A stretch of 39,270 nucleotides of DNA from Anaerolineaceae bacterium UBA700 (GTDB lineage Bacteria > Chloroflexota > Anaerolineae > Anaerolineales > Anaerolineaceae), in NCBI GenBank assembly GCA_002298885.1, contig DBMK01000297.1, positions 1 to 39,270 on the forward strand. Direction: 5' to 3'. The notes under the pieces were generated by a model that saw nothing but the letters and a program-made list of their open reading frames with translations, had not been told where the DNA came from and made no database searches. Below are positions 8,387 through 15,945 of the stretch, in pieces (the stretch's first letter is position 1; each line of letters begins with the position of its first letter). The position numbers were made by a program, and so were the translations under genes.

Positions 8387-9675
8387 AGGGACCGGCCTCC
8401 GCTCCATCCATCTTTTATTATATCCAGTAAGGAAATTTTGCTCGCCTTAAAGCCGTTTATTGCCTCGTTGAGGATATGGGCTTTGGGTTTGGCCTCCTGG
8501 GTGTATACGGAGGTCAGGATGCTGGTGAGCATTTCAGGGTAAGCCTCATACATGCGCGGCGACTTCATGAAATGCGGCGCACCGGCGTAGGTCTTCATAT
8601 CCTTCATAACGAAGGATTCTTCCATTTTTTGCTGGTACACGCTCAACCCCTGGGCGCTGAAATCATTTTTCGCTTTGGCAGCCAGCACCGCCTCGGCGGC
8701 GGCGATGCCTGAGCCGATCGCCAGGTCCATGCCGCGCACTACCAGGCCGTTGTTCACCGAGAGGCCGGCTGCGTCGCCCACGACCAACATTCCGCCCATG
8801 TACAGGCGCGGCATCATTTCCAGGCCGCCCTCCGGAACCATGTGGGCGCCGTATTCCAGCAGTTTGCCACCCCGAATCAGCGGCTGGATCATAGGGTGCG
8901 CCAGGAAGGATTCGATCAGCTCAGCGGGCTTTACCCCGGTCTCGATCAGCTTATCCAGGTGAGCCACCACCCCAATCGAAATGCTTTCTTTATTCGTGTA
9001 CAGGAAACCGCCGCCGGGCACCCCGCGGGTGGCAAACCCGACGATGCCGTAAGCCCGACCTTCGTCGCCGGTCAGATTGAAGCGCTCTTCGATGGTCTCG
9101 GCCGGCAGGCCGATCAGCTCTTTGACGCCGACCGCCAGGTGATGGGTCTCGATTCGGCCGCGCAGGCCGGCCTCCTGGGCCAGGAAAGAATTGGCGCCAT
9201 CGGCGGCGATGATGACGTTGGCAAACATTTCATCCTCGCCGGCCACAACGCCCACCACGTTTTCGCCCTCTTTCAGCAGCCGGTCCACCCGGATGCCCGG
9301 GACGAGCATCACGCCGGCTTCCTCGGCTTTTTCACCCAGCCAGCGGTCGAATTTGCCGCGCAGCACTGAGAAACCGTTATACGGCGGTTCGGAAAATTTT
9401 TGCGATTTAAAATCGATGTTGAACGAGGCATCTCCGGTCATGAAAGTGACCACCTGGTTGGTGATATAGCGCTCGATGGGAGCTTCCTTCCAATATTCCG
9501 GGATCAGGTCGCCCAGCACCCGCCCATATAAGACTCCCCCGCTCAGATTTTTACTGCCGGGGTAGGGCCCGCGTTCGATCAACACCACCTGCAAACCCTC
9601 GCGGGCCAGCTTAATGGCTGCTGAAAGTCCGGCCAGCCCCGCTCCAACGATAATTGCATCAAACTTATCTTCCAT
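8383..9675 (-). CDS. fixC: FixC, ETF:quinone oxidoreductase-like flavoprotein, 430 aa
   Basis: FAD-dependent dehydrogenase of the FixC/ETF-QO family. The N-terminal dinucleotide fold IIVGAGLAGLSAA (about 8-20) is followed by ERGPYPGSKNLSGG. The second FAD motif is VVGDAAGLSVNNGLVVRGMD. It lacks the C-terminal ferredoxin domain of eukaryotic ETF-QO, which FixX supplies as a separate subunit. The ATG at 9675 has GGAG 6 nt upstream and begins MEDKFDAIIVG; the frame stays open to 9699. With FixAB it should link CoA-ester redox to quinone or to flavin-based bifurcation. The gap to etfA is 146 bp with a strong hairpin. Confidence 0.93.
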   Translation of the reverse strand: MEDKFDAIIVGAGLAGLSAAIKLAREGLQVVLIERGPYPGSKNLSGGVLYGRVLGDLIPEYWKEAPIERYITNQVVTFMTGDASFNIDFKSQKFSEPPYNGFSVLRGKFDRWLGEKAEEAGVMLVPGIRVDRLLKEGENVVGVVAGEDEMFANVIIAADGANSFLAQEAGLRGRIETHHLAVGVKELIGLPAETIEERFNLTGDEGRAYGIVGFATRGVPGGGFLYTNKESISIGVVAHLDKLIETGVKPAELIESFLAHPMIQPLIRGGKLLEYGAHMVPEGGLEMMPRLYMGGMLVVGDAAGLSVNNGLVVRGMDLAIGSGIAAAEAVLAAKAKNDFSAQGLSVYQQKMEESFVMKDMKTYAGAPHFMKSPRMYEAYPEMLTSILTSVYTQEAKPKAHILNEAINGFKASKISLLDIIKDGWSGGRSL

Positions 9676-9738
9676 AGGTAACTCCAGATTTTCCCTCAAT
9701 GTCCATCTGAAAACATATCAAGGGCCTTCTAAAACGTA

Positions 9739-9792
9739 GGGGCACGGGGGATTCCCCCAGTACCTGTATTATTAGTGAATCCCCCGCGCCTC
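9739..9792. other. Intercistronic stem-loop etfA / fixC
   Basis: Positions 9739-9754 pair with 9777-9792 (16 positions, one A-C mismatch, one G-T wobble) around a 22-nt loop. The core is CGGGGGATTC/GAATCCCCCG. A smaller local palindrome, GGGGGATTCCCCC (9746-9758), could compete with it. No T-run follows on the coding strand. Confidence 0.6.
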
Positions 9793-9821
9793 AACCAGCC
9801 GTCGGCCTAACGCTGATCGCC

Positions 9822-10778
9822 CTATTTGCGCGATTTCAAGGCAGCGATCAGCGCCGGGATCACCGCGTAAAGGTCGCCAACAATCCCGTAATCGGCCTGG
9901 TGAAAGATGGGGGCGTTCTTGTCTTTGTTAATGGCAACGATGACCCGCGAATCGGTTACGCCCACGGTATGCTGCACCTGCCCGGAAACGCCGATGCCGA
10001 GGTAAAGTTCCGGCTTGATAAAAGCGCCCGATACGCCGATATAGCGCTCGCGCGGCAGCCACTCCAGGCCTTCGGCCAGCGGCCGGGTGCAGCCAACTTC
10101 TGCTTCCAACACCCGAGCGAGCTCATTGATCATGGCCATGTCTTCCTGCTTGCCAACCCCGCGCCCGGGGCACACCACCCGTTTGGCAGCCGCCAGGTTC
10201 ACGGCAGTGACCTTCTTCTCGCGGTGCTCGACGAATTTCAGGCGCCAGGCCGGTTCGACGAAAGCCACGTCCACGATCTCGCCCTTACGGCCTTTATCCT
10301 CCGCAGGTACTTCATACACGCCCAGGCCCACCGTCGCCAGGGCGACCGGCGACAAAGGCTTTTCAATGCGCACCGCGCCGCCGCCAAAGATCATATGCCG
10401 GACGGAAAGACCGCCTTCCGCGGCGACAAATTCCTTGGCGTCGGTGACCACGCTGGCTTCGAGCTTTGCCGCGGCGCGCCCGGCGACCGCCTTGCCGCGT
10501 TTGGTCGCTCCCACCAGGACCAGGGTTGGCTTTTGGTCTTCCAACAGCTTGCAAATAGTAGGCACGTAATCATCGACCAGGGTGTTTTCTTTTTTCTCAC
10601 CCAGCCAGTACACCTTATCAGCCCCAAGCGCAGCGGCTTTTTCCGCTTCCGAGCGCGGACCCAGCACCACCGCAGCCGTAGATCCTCCCAACTTTTCCGC
10701 CAGCAGGCGCGCCCCACCGATCAATTCGGCCAGGAAAGCCGGTTTTTCTGAATAAGCCCAAACTTGTTTATCCGTCAT
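9822..10778 (-). CDS. etfA: Electron transfer flavoprotein alpha subunit (FixB-like), 318 aa
   Basis: FAD-binding ETF subunit. The C-terminal domain carries GRGVGK, the 'LYLGIGVSGQVQHTVG' FAD motif and INKDKNAPIFHQADYGIVGD, all typical of EtfA. An N-terminal ETF domain of about 190 residues precedes it. The ATG follows GGAGGCAGACC. It starts 10 bp after etfB, the usual pairing. Together with EtfB, FixC and FixX it forms a FixABCX-type complex that exchanges electrons with the acyl-CoA dehydrogenase of the same operon. Whether it bifurcates, with ferredoxin as second acceptor, cannot be read from the sequence alone. Confidence 0.95.
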   Translation of the reverse strand: MTDKQVWAYSEKPAFLAELIGGARLLAEKLGGSTAAVVLGPRSEAEKAAALGADKVYWLGEKKENTLVDDYVPTICKLLEDQKPTLVLVGATKRGKAVAGRAAAKLEASVVTDAKEFVAAEGGLSVRHMIFGGGAVRIEKPLSPVALATVGLGVYEVPAEDKGRKGEIVDVAFVEPAWRLKFVEHREKKVTAVNLAAAKRVVCPGRGVGKQEDMAMINELARVLEAEVGCTRPLAEGLEWLPRERYIGVSGAFIKPELYLGIGVSGQVQHTVGVTDSRVIVAINKDKNAPIFHQADYGIVGDLYAVIPALIAALKSRK

Positions 10779-10788
10779 GGTCTGCCTC

Positions 10789-11562
10789 CTAAACCGCGCC
10801 TTCTTTGCTCAGGTAGCCAACCAGGGCAGCCACGGCTTCTTCCGGTTTGGCTTCGATAAGGATCTGCTTGCGCTGCACCTGGCGCGGGGCACTGATGCTG
10901 AGCACTTCCACGCCGGAACTACTCGCCGGTAGTGCCAGGTCAGACAGCTTCCATTCCGCCACCGGTTTTTGCCCGGCCTTGAGGATTTCCTTCATGGTGG
11001 GCAGGCGCGGCTGGTTAATGTCGGTGGTCACGGAGATGACCGCCGGCAGAGGCACTTCGAGCACTTCGACCTCATCCTCGAGGTTGCGTTCGACGATTAC
11101 TTTTCCGCCTGCAGCCTCAATTTTGCCGATCGCGTTGACCGTCGGCCAGCCCAACAGTTCGCCGACCTGTAAGCCTACCTGTTGGAAGTAAAGGTCGGAC
11201 GAGCCTTCACCGCAAATGACCAGGTCGACTGCGCCCAATTTGCGAATAGCTTGCGCCAGGACCAGAGCGGTCGTGTGAGTATCATTCTTCCCCAGACTTT
11301 CATCCACAACCAGGGTAAGCTCGTTGGGGCCCCGCGAAAGGATGTCCTTCTTCAGTTTCGAGTTGCTGATTTTCGAGGGCCCGGCGCTTAGTGCAGTCAC
11401 TTTTCCGGCGGCGGCCTCGACAAGCTTCACCCCGGCCTCCACCGCTTGAAGATCATACTCGCTGATGATCCATTCCGCCTTTTCGAGCGAAATCGAGCCG
11501 TCGCTTCTTACCTCGATGTCTTTCGAATCGGGCGTGAATTTAAAACAGGTAACAATATTCAT
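10789..11562 (-). CDS. etfB: Electron transfer flavoprotein beta subunit (FixA-like), 257 aa
   Basis: ETF beta/FixA subunit. It starts NIVTCFKFTPD, has the ISEYDLQAVEAGVKL helix, LVICGEGSSDLYFQQVGLQVGELLGWP and the conserved loop near EVLEVPLPAVISVT. Length is normal. Two ATGs stand in tandem at 11565 and 11562; GGAGG at 11567-11571 is 1 nt from the first and 4 nt from the second, so I chose the second, though the spacing is short for both. The family binds AMP or, in bifurcating ETFs, a second FAD. Its neighbours are the crotonase upstream and etfA 10 bp downstream. Confidence 0.95.
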   Translation of the reverse strand: MNIVTCFKFTPDSKDIEVRSDGSISLEKAEWIISEYDLQAVEAGVKLVEAAAGKVTALSAGPSKISNSKLKKDILSRGPNELTLVVDESLGKNDTHTTALVLAQAIRKLGAVDLVICGEGSSDLYFQQVGLQVGELLGWPTVNAIGKIEAAGGKVIVERNLEDEVEVLEVPLPAVISVTTDINQPRLPTMKEILKAGQKPVAEWKLSDLALPASSSGVEVLSISAPRQVQRKQILIEAKPEEAVAALVGYLSKEGAV

Positions 11563-11615
11563 CATGCCTCCATTTCGTGGATGGACTGGTTGGACAATCC
11601 ACTATTATGATACTC

Positions 11616-11652
11616 TAACTGGCAAGAATAAATCCATTTGGTTTGCCAGTTA
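11616..11652. other. Intercistronic stem-loop crotonase / etfB
   Basis: TAACTGGCAA (11616-11625) pairs perfectly with TTGCCAGTTA (11643-11652) across 17 nt, inside the 90-bp gap. There is no T-run on the coding strand. Confidence 0.5.
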
Positions 11653-11655
11653 CGA

Positions 11656-12438
11656 TCATTTTCCTTTGTAGACCGGCGGACGCTTCTCGACGAAGGCGGC
11701 GCAGCCCTCCTTGAAATCATCGCTCTTCATCACCGTATCCAGGGCCAGGGCTTCCAGGTCGTAGAATTGTTCCAACGACATACCCCAACCGCGGTCGACG
11801 AAGGTCTTGATATATTGGTAGGCGAGAAGCGGACCTGCAGCCAGGCGTTTGCAGAATTCGAGCGCCTTGGGCATCAGTTCTTCGGGTGTAAACAGCTTTT
11901 GGACAATCCCCAGCCGATACATCTCCTGGGCGTCGATAATTTCAGCCGTAAAACACAGTTCCTTGGCCTTGTGCGGGCCAACCACCCGCGGCAGAAGCCA
12001 CAGGTTCCCGCAGTCGGGCACCATGCCGATATTGCCATAGATTTCCGAGAAGCGGGCCTTTTCCGAAGCGTAAATTACGTCACAGGCCAGGGCCACACCG
12101 GCGCCACCGCCTGCGGCGATGCCGTTGAGCGCGCAGACGACCGGTTTTTCGATGCCCTGGATAGCCTGAATCGTCTTCCCCAGGGTCCGCCCGGCCACGT
12201 AGTCCAGCTTGAGCTTGCCGCCGAGCATATCATTGATGTCGCCTCCGGCGCAGAAAGCCTTGCCTGAGCCAGTCAGCAGGACCACCTTTACCTCAGGATC
12301 AGACCGGAGAGTCGTAAAGGCTTCGAGCAGTTCGGCCAGCATTTGCATACTTAATGGATTGTATTTTTCAGGGCGGTTGAGCGATAGAACGGCAACTCCC
12401 GCGTCGACTTCGACCTTAAGCGTTTCAAATGCGTACAT
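11656..12438 (-). CDS. Enoyl-CoA hydratase/isomerase (crotonase family; CaiD-position), 260 aa
   Basis: Crotonase-fold enzyme. The oxyanion-hole segments are AFCAGGDI (61-68) and NGIAAGGGAGVALACD (105-120). The acidic active-site region reads SEIYGNIGMVPDCG with Glu132 and Asp142; Asp in the PD(A/S)G loop is common in PaaG-like isomerases and in CaiD-like enzymes, in place of the classic second Glu. The C-terminus EKRPPVYKGK matches the end of this family, including E. coli CaiD (EKRDPVWKGR, from memory). GGAGG precedes the ATG. Between a CaiB-like transferase and fixA it holds the place of carnitinyl-CoA dehydratase, but crotonase specificity is not readable from sequence, so I give no symbol. 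Confidence 0.85.
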   Translation of the reverse strand: MYAFETLKVEVDAGVAVLSLNRPEKYNPLSMQMLAELLEAFTTLRSDPEVKVVLLTGSGKAFCAGGDINDMLGGKLKLDYVAGRTLGKTIQAIQGIEKPVVCALNGIAAGGGAGVALACDVIYASEKARFSEIYGNIGMVPDCGNLWLLPRVVGPHKAKELCFTAEIIDAQEMYRLGIVQKLFTPEELMPKALEFCKRLAAGPLLAYQYIKTFVDRGWGMSLEQFYDLEALALDTVMKSDDFKEGCAAFVEKRPPVYKGK

Positions 12439-12478
12439 TTTTCCTCCCGCTGAAAATCTATCCGCCAGAAGATAGAAA

Positions 12479-12525
12479 TGGCCAGCGGTATCCCGACCCC
12501 CCTTGGGAACGAGTCACGCTGGCCA
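12479..12525. other. Intercistronic stem-loop caiB-like / crotonase
   Basis: TGGCCAGCG (12479-12487) pairs perfectly with CGCTGGCCA (12517-12525); the 29-nt loop holds a small TCCC/GGGA helper stem. It lies in the 116-bp gap. Confidence 0.5.
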
Positions 12526-12554
12526 CTTCGATGCTTCAGTTCAATGGTTTCAGT

Positions 12555-13778
12555 TTAGTGGCAGCCTTCGCCAGCTTTCAAAACGCCCTTTTCGTACAGA
12601 TCATCGATCTCTTCGGGGGTATAACCGAACTCACTCAGGACGTCGCTGTTATCCTGCCCGTAGAGCGGGGCGCCGCGCCAGATCTTGGCTTTTTCATTCT
12701 TGTAGCGGGGCATGACGTTCACGCCCTTCACCTTGCCGTATTGCGGGTCGTCCCACTCGGCGAAGACTTCGCGGGCGACGAAATGCGAATTGTGTTCGGC
12801 CAACTGCAGGTTGTTGATGGTGCTGCAGGGAACATCATTTTCCATGAACAGGTGGTCCACTTCAACTGCATCGTGCGCATCGCAGAATGCCTGAATGGCA
12901 GCATCCATCTTAATGCCAGCCGGGGTCCCTCTCAACGCAAGCTGCATCTTGGGCGGGAAGTCCGGATCGCCTTCCAGGCCGAGCATGGGCAGGGCGCGCT
13001 TGATGGGGCCGCCACCGACCAGGCCGATGAAGACGTAGTTGCCGTCCTTGCACTTATAGGCACTGTAGCCGGCAAACTTGGGATCGGCATTGCCCATACG
13101 CTGGAGGAGCTGCTTGTCCTGGAAGTAGGTCATCGGGTAATGCAGCATGATCTTGGTCATCATCTCGAACTGGGCCAGGTCAACGCTTTCGCCTTTGCCG
13201 GTCTGCTGGGCGCGATAGAAAGCGGCCAGGGCGGCCCACGCCGCATTCAGAGCGGTTACGTAGTCGCAGGTATACGGGACGGCGCGCGTCGGGGGATTCG
13301 GCTCGGGGAAACCGTTAATGAACATGTAGCCACCGAAAGCCTGGCCGATGGCATCGTAAGAGGCCCGGCAAACATAATCCGGATCGCCTTCCTGGCCGAA
13401 ACCGGAAACGTGGACGATGACCAGCTTCGGGTTCTGCGTCCACAGGAATTCGTCGGTCAGCCCCCACTTGCTAAAGGTTCCGCCCTTCGATGATTCGATC
13501 CAGATGTCGGCCCATTTGATCATGCGAATGAAGATCTCCCGGCCTTCGGGGGTCGGGATGTTGAGCGCCAGCCCCAGCTCGTTGCGGTGTTCCTGGTTCC
13601 AGGCGTACTTGATGGAACGGCAGGTATCGGGAGCCAGCGAGCTCTCTGCGTGGATCACCGTGGCGCCGTTCTCGGCAAACAGGCTGGTCGCAAAAGGAGC
13701 CGCGACGACCGTACCAGTGCTTAAAACTTTAACCCCTGCAAGCTGACCAAATTTTGGAACATCGGTAGTCCTAGCCAT
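12555..13778 (-). CDS. caiB: CaiB-like class III CoA-transferase, 407 aa
   Basis: Class III (CaiB/BaiF) CoA-transferase; it moves CoA between acids through a mixed anhydride on an active-site Asp. It recalls E. coli CaiB along its whole length: VPKFGQLAG start, ALNIPTPEGREIF, DIWIESSKG, WGLTDEFLWTQNPKLVIVHV, YTCDYVTAL, GNYVF and the end NVMPRYKNEKAKIWRG. Asp172 in YTCDY lines up with the catalytic Asp169 of E. coli CaiB (alignment by eye from memory). Length equals CaiB (about 405). GGAGG precedes the ATG. Adjacent CaiA-like and Fix genes support the call. The substrate may be carnitine/crotonobetaine or another short acid; the symbol marks the closest known family, not a proven substrate. 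Confidence 0.8.
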   Translation of the reverse strand: MARTTDVPKFGQLAGVKVLSTGTVVAAPFATSLFAENGATVIHAESSLAPDTCRSIKYAWNQEHRNELGLALNIPTPEGREIFIRMIKWADIWIESSKGGTFSKWGLTDEFLWTQNPKLVIVHVSGFGQEGDPDYVCRASYDAIGQAFGGYMFINGFPEPNPPTRAVPYTCDYVTALNAAWAALAAFYRAQQTGKGESVDLAQFEMMTKIMLHYPMTYFQDKQLLQRMGNADPKFAGYSAYKCKDGNYVFIGLVGGGPIKRALPMLGLEGDPDFPPKMQLALRGTPAGIKMDAAIQAFCDAHDAVEVDHLFMENDVPCSTINNLQLAEHNSHFVAREVFAEWDDPQYGKVKGVNVMPRYKNEKAKIWRGAPLYGQDNSDVLSEFGYTPEEIDDLYEKGVLKAGEGCH

Positions 13779-13823
13779 TTTCCCTCCAACATTACTTTTG
13801 ATGTGTTATGTGAAGAATAATTT

Positions 13824-13861
13824 TTGGGACTGCCGGGTTCATAGACGGACGGCAGTCCCAA
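13824..13861. other. Intercistronic stem-loop caiA-like / caiB-like
   Basis: TTGGGACTGCCG (13824-13835) pairs with CGGCAGTCCCAA (13850-13861): 12 bp, 14-nt loop, inside the 93-bp gap. The coding strand continues AAAATT, not a T-run. Confidence 0.55.
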
Positions 13862-13871
13862 TCAGCCAAAT

Positions 13872-15026
13872 CTATTTGGCGCGGTACTTCTTGAGGATCT
13901 GTGGGCCGGCGATGTTATACATAATCTCGTCGGTTCCGCCGCCGATGCGCATCACGCGCACGTCGCGCCACAACCGTTCCACGCGGTGGGCCTTCATATA
14001 GCCCAGCCCGCCCATAATCTGCATAGCATCGTCGAGCACTTGGAACGAGCCCTGCGTGCCGTACAGTTTGCACATGGCATGTTCGTAGCGCACGGGGATC
14101 TTATTGTCCATCATCCAGGCAACCTTCATGCAGTAGTTGTGCATGTTCTCGATGGTGATTGCCATGTCGGTCAGCTTGTGCTGGATGGCCTGGTTGTTGC
14201 CAACCGGGGCGCCGAACTGGACGCGCTGGTTGGCGTAGGTGGCGGCATCTTCGAACCCGGCCTGGGCGGCGCCGACGCAGACCGCAGTCAGTGCCAGGCG
14301 CTCGATTTCAAAGTTGGCCATCAACTGTGGCCAGCCGGCGTTTTCCTTGCCGACCAGGTTCTTGCGGTCGATCACGGCGTGGTCGATGAAGACTTCGTAG
14401 GTTGGAATGCTGTACCAGCCCAGCTTGGGCAGGTTGTTGAAGCGCACCCCTGGGGTGTCGGTGGGCAGCAGCCACATCGACATCGACTTATAGGGGCTTT
14501 CGCCCTGCGGGTCGCGGGTCATGAGCAGGATATATTTGGCCAGCTTAGAAAGGGTGCAGTAAATTTTCTGGCCGTTAAGGATGACCTTGTCGCCGTCATA
14601 AGTGGCGGTAGTCGCCAACCCGGCTGCGTCCGAACCCGCCTGGGGCTCGCTGATGCCCAGGGCAACCGGCAGGCCGCCCTTCACAAATCCGCCCAGGACG
14701 TCTTTCTTGATTTCTTCAGAGCCGAACTGCAAAATGTCAAGAATTGTGATCACGCCCAGCCCGTAGGCCACACCCAGGGGAAATGCATATTTGCCCAGGG
14801 TCTCGCAAACCAGCGTCAGGGTCTGGACATCGGTGGGGGTGCCGCCGTATTCCTCGGGGATGCCGAGGCCAAGGATGCCGTTATCGGCCAGGGCCTGCCA
14901 GGGTTTGTAGGGGAATTCGTGCTTTTCATCGATCTCGGAGGTCAGGCTTTCTGGCACCTCACGCTGTAACAGCTCGGTGAGGCTCTTGATTAACAACTCT
15001 TGCTCTTCAGTCAATCGAAAATCCAT
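13872..15026 (-). CDS. caiA: CaiA-like acyl-CoA dehydrogenase, 384 aa
   Basis: FAD acyl-CoA dehydrogenase/reductase with the ordinary three-domain layout: N-terminal helices MDFRLTEEQELL, beta domain GISEPQAGSDAAGL with NGQKIYCT, and C-terminal helices FEDAATYANQRVQFG and LWRDVRVMRIGGGTDEI. The usual MCAD-type catalytic Glu in the YEGT position is Gly here (GGGT). A Glu sits at position 242 (FEIERLAL), the isovaleryl-CoA-dehydrogenase-type site; E. coli CaiA shares this arrangement as I recall it. AAAGGAT precedes the ATG. It is the first gene of the operon and should exchange electrons with the downstream FixAB. The call is CaiA-like; other short or branched CoA substrates are possible. Confidence 0.8.
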   Translation of the reverse strand: MDFRLTEEQELLIKSLTELLQREVPESLTSEIDEKHEFPYKPWQALADNGILGLGIPEEYGGTPTDVQTLTLVCETLGKYAFPLGVAYGLGVITILDILQFGSEEIKKDVLGGFVKGGLPVALGISEPQAGSDAAGLATTATYDGDKVILNGQKIYCTLSKLAKYILLMTRDPQGESPYKSMSMWLLPTDTPGVRFNNLPKLGWYSIPTYEVFIDHAVIDRKNLVGKENAGWPQLMANFEIERLALTAVCVGAAQAGFEDAATYANQRVQFGAPVGNNQAIQHKLTDMAITIENMHNYCMKVAWMMDNKIPVRYEHAMCKLYGTQGSFQVLDDAMQIMGGLGYMKAHRVERLWRDVRVMRIGGGTDEIMYNIAGPQILKKYRAK

Positions 15027-15055
15027 TTTGTTTTATCCTTTCACTGGTGGGATTT

Positions 15056-15085
15056 AAGCGCACGAGCGGTTCGGTTCCTGCGCTT
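15056..15085. other. Stem-loop in the 5' leader of the cai-like operon
   Basis: AAGCGCA (15056-15062) pairs with TGCGCTT (15079-15085), loop 16 nt, about 30 bp upstream of the first ATG. Possible leader structure. Confidence 0.35.
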
Positions 15086-15149
15086 TGGGTGGTTAAGGCT
15101 TGCAAATCCACTCTGGTCGGGCGCTCTCGGCGATCCTGAACGCCCGGCT

Positions 15150-15165
15150 TGTGAAGTTAATCACG
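15150..15165. promoter_or_regulatory. CRP/FNR-family-like palindrome upstream of the cai-like operon
   Basis: TGTGA-N6-TCACG at 15150-15165 departs from the CRP consensus TGTGA-N6-TCACA by one base. It lies 124 bp upstream of the first ATG, in the 247-bp gap before the response-regulator gene. I could not place a convincing -35/-10 next to it, so this is a weak candidate. The same gap holds AAGCCAT/ATGGCTT (15166-15172/15180-15186), perhaps the end of the two-component transcript. Confidence 0.35.
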
Positions 15166-15273
15166 AAGCCATTATCATTATGGCTTTTCGATCCGCCTGG
15201 TTCAAGGATAAAAGGATCATCTGCTCTGAAAAAAGGATCAATCGAAACCCACCATTTTAATTGTAGAGTTTTC

Positions 15274-15918
15274 TTAGATCAGCCCATCCCGGATAGCAAT
15301 TGCCACCGCCTGGGCGCGATTATTGGCATCCATCTTGGATAAGATAGTGGCCACCATGCGTTTAATCGTGGGCTCGCTCAAGAAAAATGCCTTGCTGATG
15401 TCCTCGTACGTTTCCCCCTGGGCGATGGAGGAGAGAATCTTTACCTCCATCTCGGATAAATGGTAACGGTCGGTTTTATCCTTCTGGTTTCGTTCCTCCA
15501 TTTCGTTCAAAACCAGGTTGATCTGGTTCGGATTCAGCAATTTCTGGCCCGAATGGACCATGCGAATGGCCTTGATGAGGATTTCATTCGAACTATTCTT
15601 GTATAAATAGGCGTAGACCCCGGCAGCTAATGCTTTGATCAAATAATCTTCGTCCTCGAAGGCGGTTAAAATCATCACTTTGATTTCCGGGTGCGAGATG
15701 CGCAGTTGCTGCGAAAGTGTAATTCCGGACGGCCCCGGCATACGGATATCCAGCAAGACAATTTCAGGGTGATTTTGCTCGATAGCCAGGATTGCGGACG
15801 CCGCATTTTTTGCCTCACCCACAACCTCAATCGACGGGTCCTGTACCAACATGGTGCGCAGTCCGAAGCGGAACACCGGGTGATCGTCTACGATTAATAT
15901 TTTGATTTTGTCCGTCAT
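15274..15918 (-). CDS. NarL/LuxR-family response regulator, 214 aa
   Basis: Receiver domain with the acidic pair Asp11-Asp12, phospho-acceptor Asp57 (LLDIRMPG) and Lys107. A C-terminal LuxR-type helix-turn-helix (about 150-214) reads LSEMEVKILSSIAQGETYEDIS and PTIKRMVATILSKM. It binds DNA after phosphorylation by the kinase encoded 27 bp upstream on the same strand. The segment FFLSEPTIKRM replaces the more common 'LSxxTVKxHxxxI'. It is read toward the cai-like operon, 247 bp from its first gene, which makes that operon a candidate target. Confidence 0.93.
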   Translation of the reverse strand: MTDKIKILIVDDHPVFRFGLRTMLVQDPSIEVVGEAKNAASAILAIEQNHPEIVLLDIRMPGPSGITLSQQLRISHPEIKVMILTAFEDEDYLIKALAAGVYAYLYKNSSNEILIKAIRMVHSGQKLLNPNQINLVLNEMEERNQKDKTDRYHLSEMEVKILSSIAQGETYEDISKAFFLSEPTIKRMVATILSKMDANNRAQAVAIAIRDGLI

Positions 15919-15945
15919 TAAGTTTTTCCTGAATTTCCGGCAGGC

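Noticed and set aside
12429..13493. 354-codon plus-strand open frame
   Set aside because: Antisense to the CaiB-like gene; no family resemblance.
13836..13849. tRNA-like GGTTCATAGACGG stretch
   Set aside because: It is the loop of a hairpin; no acceptor, D or anticodon arm fits around it.
13986..14969. 327-codon plus-strand open frame
   Set aside because: Antisense to the CaiA-like gene; composition is a mirror of that gene's codons.
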